From [Haemophilus] felis (GTDB taxonomy: Bacteria; Pseudomonadota; Gammaproteobacteria; Enterobacterales; Pasteurellaceae), in NCBI GenBank assembly GCA_002015125.1, contig MUYB01000013.1, positions 1-40,380 of the forward strand: a DNA stretch of 40,380 nt. The letters are read 5' to 3'. Positions 38,471-40,380 of this stretch are shown here, piece by piece. Position 1 is the first letter of the stretch; every line of letters begins with the position of its first letter. A program made the translations under genes and the position numbers. The notes beneath the pieces are model-generated. The model worked only from the letters and a program-made list of their open reading frames with translations, was not told where the DNA came from and ran no database searches.

Positions 38471-39634
38471 CTACTTATTCCCCTTCGCTCTGTTATGCAT
38501 AACACAAAGCATCTCACAATTCTCAATACCCGTTAAACCACCTTTACTCCAAGCGGTAACGTGATCGGCTTCCATTTCTTTGAGCGTCCAAATTTTGTTT
38601 TTGTTGGCATTATTGCCCACGGCACACAGCGGACAATTCGACACACCACATTCATTGGCTTTCTGCGTTTGCTTTTTGTAGGCTTCTTTTTTGGTTTTTT
38701 CATCGAACATACGAATGCCTAGTAGGCGTTTATCTTGTTCGCCGCCTAACAGATATTCCCAAATGCCTTTGCGGTTTTCCACGCGCGGATCCTCATAAAG
38801 TGCGGTAACTTTGGAGGCCAATTCCGTAGGGTTGTAAGGCGTTTTGCCGTAGGTGCGATAAAGTCTTCCCCATTCCAAACCGCACATCTCTTTTTTCACT
38901 TCAACAAAAGTGGTGCTCACCCAATCAATCACGGTGTTGAAATAGGTTTTTAATTCATTGATGTTGTCGTCATTGCGATGATGGCTCATATACTCGCTAA
39001 TTTTCCCAAGGCTTACCCAATCTAACGCACAGGCTAAGAAATCTTGGCGATTGACCGTGCCTTTCACAAATGCCGAGCATTTTTGAATGTTGGCATTTTG
39101 TGAGTTACTAAATTCTGCTTTTGCCAGCGTCACAAAACGCCCTGAATACACGGCGTTTAGCAGCTCTTGCTCGTTGAGCGGCACGCCTGCGATATTGATG
39201 GTTTTAAACCATTCTTTGATCTCGCTCTCTTCACCTTGGCATTGATAAATCAGCAAAGTCGTATTTAAAATCAATGCCTGTTTGTCTTTCGGCAGGCTAC
39301 TGAAATATAGCGGAATGTTGTTTTCGTCCATAATAGCGAATTTATCTTTTACAAAGCGTCCGATACTGGTAATTCGCTGTTGTCCGTCTAGCACTTCAAA
39401 TTTGTCATCGGCGGTTTGGTTAAAATAAATCAGCCCCAGCGGATAGCCTTTTAAAATGGAACGAATGACTGCCACATCTTTTTTGCCGTCCGCATAAATA
39501 TAGTTGCGTTGGTATTCAGGCTGAATCGTGAGCCGTCCGTTTAAGCCAAACAAGCCTTTACCTTCTAATTCATTGTAAACAAAGCCTTCGCAGAGTTGTT
39601 CAATGGTAATTTGGGTGTTGAGTTGGGTTTTCAT
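38471..39634 (-). CDS. DUF262 protein with C-terminal HNH nuclease domain
   Basis: The 387-residue protein has an N-terminal DUF262 (ParB/sulfiredoxin-like) domain with [10 protein letters not shown] (38-47) and the signature LDGQQR (82-87). A long helical middle follows. The C-terminal HNH domain has CGVSNCPLC, then [13 protein letters not shown] and a closing [16 protein letters not shown] that supplies the metal and catalytic histidines. Related DUF262/HNH proteins act as nucleases in anti-phage systems such as the GmrSD group. It overlaps the upstream methyltransferase gene by four bases (ATGA), so the two are translated together. An uptake signal core lies within it. A restriction role is inferred, not shown. 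Confidence 0.8.
   Translation of the reverse strand: MKTQLNTQITIEQLCEGFVYNELEGKGLFGLNGRLTIQPEYQRNYIYADGKKDVAVIRSILKGYPLGLIYFNQTADDKFEVLDGQQRITSIGRFVKDKFAIMDENNIPLYFSSLPKDKQALILNTTLLIYQCQGEESEIKEWFKTINIAGVPLNEQELLNAVYSGRFVTLAKAEFSNSQNANIQKCSAFVKGTVNRQDFLACALDWVSLGKISEYMSHHRNDDNINELKTYFNTVIDWVSTTFVEVKKEMCGLEWGRLYRTYGKTPYNPTELASKVTALYEDPRVENRKGIWEYLLGGEQDKRLLGIRMFDEKTKKEAYKKQTQKANECGVSNCPLCAVGNNANKNKIWTLKEMEADHVTAWSKGGLTGIENCEMLCVMHNRAKGNK
38798..38806 (+). repeat. DNA uptake signal core (Hin type)
   Basis: Exact AAGTGCGGT on the plus strand inside the DUF262-HNH gene. Confidence 0.85.
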
Positions 39635-40380
39635 TGGTTTGCTCCTGTTTTGTGACGGATTAAAATGCGTGCATAAACTTCTTTACCATTGAGATCAAAA
39701 CGTTTTCCGTATTTGGGATTATCTTCAATGTATCTATCTATTCCCAAAATCTCAAACTGCTCAGGATTGTATTTATCCAAAAATGAAATCGGCACGCCCA
39801 TTACGCCGTCAAAATCACTGGGAATAGCATTGGTAAACGGCACTTCAATAGCGTTGTAGTTATCGTAAGGCTGATAAGCGTTGGTGTTATTGATGATTTG
39901 CTTGTTGAATTTACGGTTATCGTCCATTGTCATTAACTGCAAGGGCTGATGACGGCGACCGTGTTCAATACTCGTAAACCAACAAGAATTTCCTAATCTC
40001 GTATAATTGCCCACATAGCCTAATTTTGCAGCTTTTTGTCGATCACTTTCTGCGATTTCTGTTCCAGTGGGTACAGCAAAAACCATATCATTACCATTGC
40101 CTGTTGCTCCAAGCCACATTTTATTTTCTTTAATCAACGGAAAAATTTCTTTGTAGGTAATGGCGTTCATATTGCCAATCACGGCGAATTTTTTCTCTGC
40201 CTCCATTATCCACGCCATAAATTCACGAAACAGCGAAAAGGGCGGATTGGTGATGATAATGTCCGCTTCATCACGCAGTTGTTTGATTTCATCGCTACGA
40301 AAATCGCCATCGCCTTGCAAATACTGCCATTTCAAATCTTGTACATCGATCACACCATCGGCATTGGTATCTTCAGAAAG
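39631..40380 (-). CDS. EcoRI-type adenine-specific DNA methyltransferase, N-terminus beyond window
   Basis: The visible part (about 249 codons) includes the m6A catalytic motif [27 protein letters not shown] and the later [12 protein letters not shown]-terminal conserved block ([22 protein letters not shown]) is the mark of EcoRI-methylase-like proteins. The frame is open to the window edge ([18 protein letters not shown]), so the start and the SAM-binding FxGxG motif lie outside. An in-frame GTG at 40353 exists but is unlikely to be the real start. It is the first known gene of an operon with the DUF262-HNH gene, probably protecting host DNA from that partner. Confidence 0.85.
   Translation of the reverse strand, partial: LSEDTNADGVIDVQDLKWQYLQGDGDFRSDEIKQLRDEADIIITNPPFSLFREFMAWIMEAEKKFAVIGNMNAITYKEIFPLIKENKMWLGATGNGNDMVFAVPTGTEIAESDRQKAAKLGYVGNYTRLGNSCWFTSIEHGRRHQPLQLMTMDDNRKFNKQIINNTNAYQPYDNYNAIEVPFTNAIPSDFDGVMGVPISFLDKYNPEQFEILGIDRYIEDNPKYGKRFDLNGKEVYARILIRHKTGANQ

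Overview
The window looks like a chromosomal segment from a member of the Pasteurellaceae, most likely Haemophilus or Aggregatibacter. Three things point there. At least eight exact copies of the Hin-type uptake signal core AAGTGCGGT are scattered on both strands. The fragmented mobile element at the left edge resembles IS1016. The gene blocks (rdgC/proC/MFS/xerD, pilABCD/ampD, plsC/ftsP, frdABCD/epmA) are ones I associate with Haemophilus-type genomes. The species cannot be fixed from the sequence alone.

Layout. 1-2744: a decayed trimeric autotransporter adhesin gene (minus) interrupted by a truncated IS1016-like element. 2987-12362: housekeeping genes glnE, bioB, a 17-codon relic of a MazE-like antitoxin, lpxH, plsC-ftsP, a small membrane protein and der. 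12710-17911: a cyclase-family hydrolase, a VOC protein, rdgC, then proC, an MFS transporter and xerD as a tight plus-strand run ending at a strong terminator. 17928-23108: raiA, then a minus-strand run epmA, udk, dcd, an AsmA-like protein and sotB. 23464-26849: the anaerobic fumarate reductase operon frdABCD with its terminator.

27010-29528 is the most distinctive region. Two paralogous small P-loop GTPases lie in tandem on the minus strand, with a divergent Xre-type regulator and a near-palindrome between the two promoters. The reading frame of the distal GTPase continues coherently for 55 codons past an in-frame TAA. 29552-31268: an AGCS-type amino acid:sodium symporter preceded by a tandem glycine riboswitch and a well-spaced sigma-70 promoter. 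31309-35934: yacG, coaE, pilD, pilC, pilB and pilA packed head to tail. ampD is divergent, and a CRP-S (Sxy-dependent) competence site lies between pilA and ampD. A second CRP-S-like site precedes comEA at 37266.

37698-40380: an accessory block. A BrnT/BrnA toxin-antitoxin pair converges with a two-gene operon encoding an EcoRI-type adenine methyltransferase (cut by the window edge) and a DUF262-HNH nuclease-like protein. This is probably a restriction-modification-like defence unit.

The best candidates for something little described are the tandem GTPase/Xre module and the methyltransferase/DUF262-HNH pair. The adhesin is also notable: its decay is mostly by nonsense changes in one intact frame. 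No tRNA, rRNA or CRISPR array was recognised.
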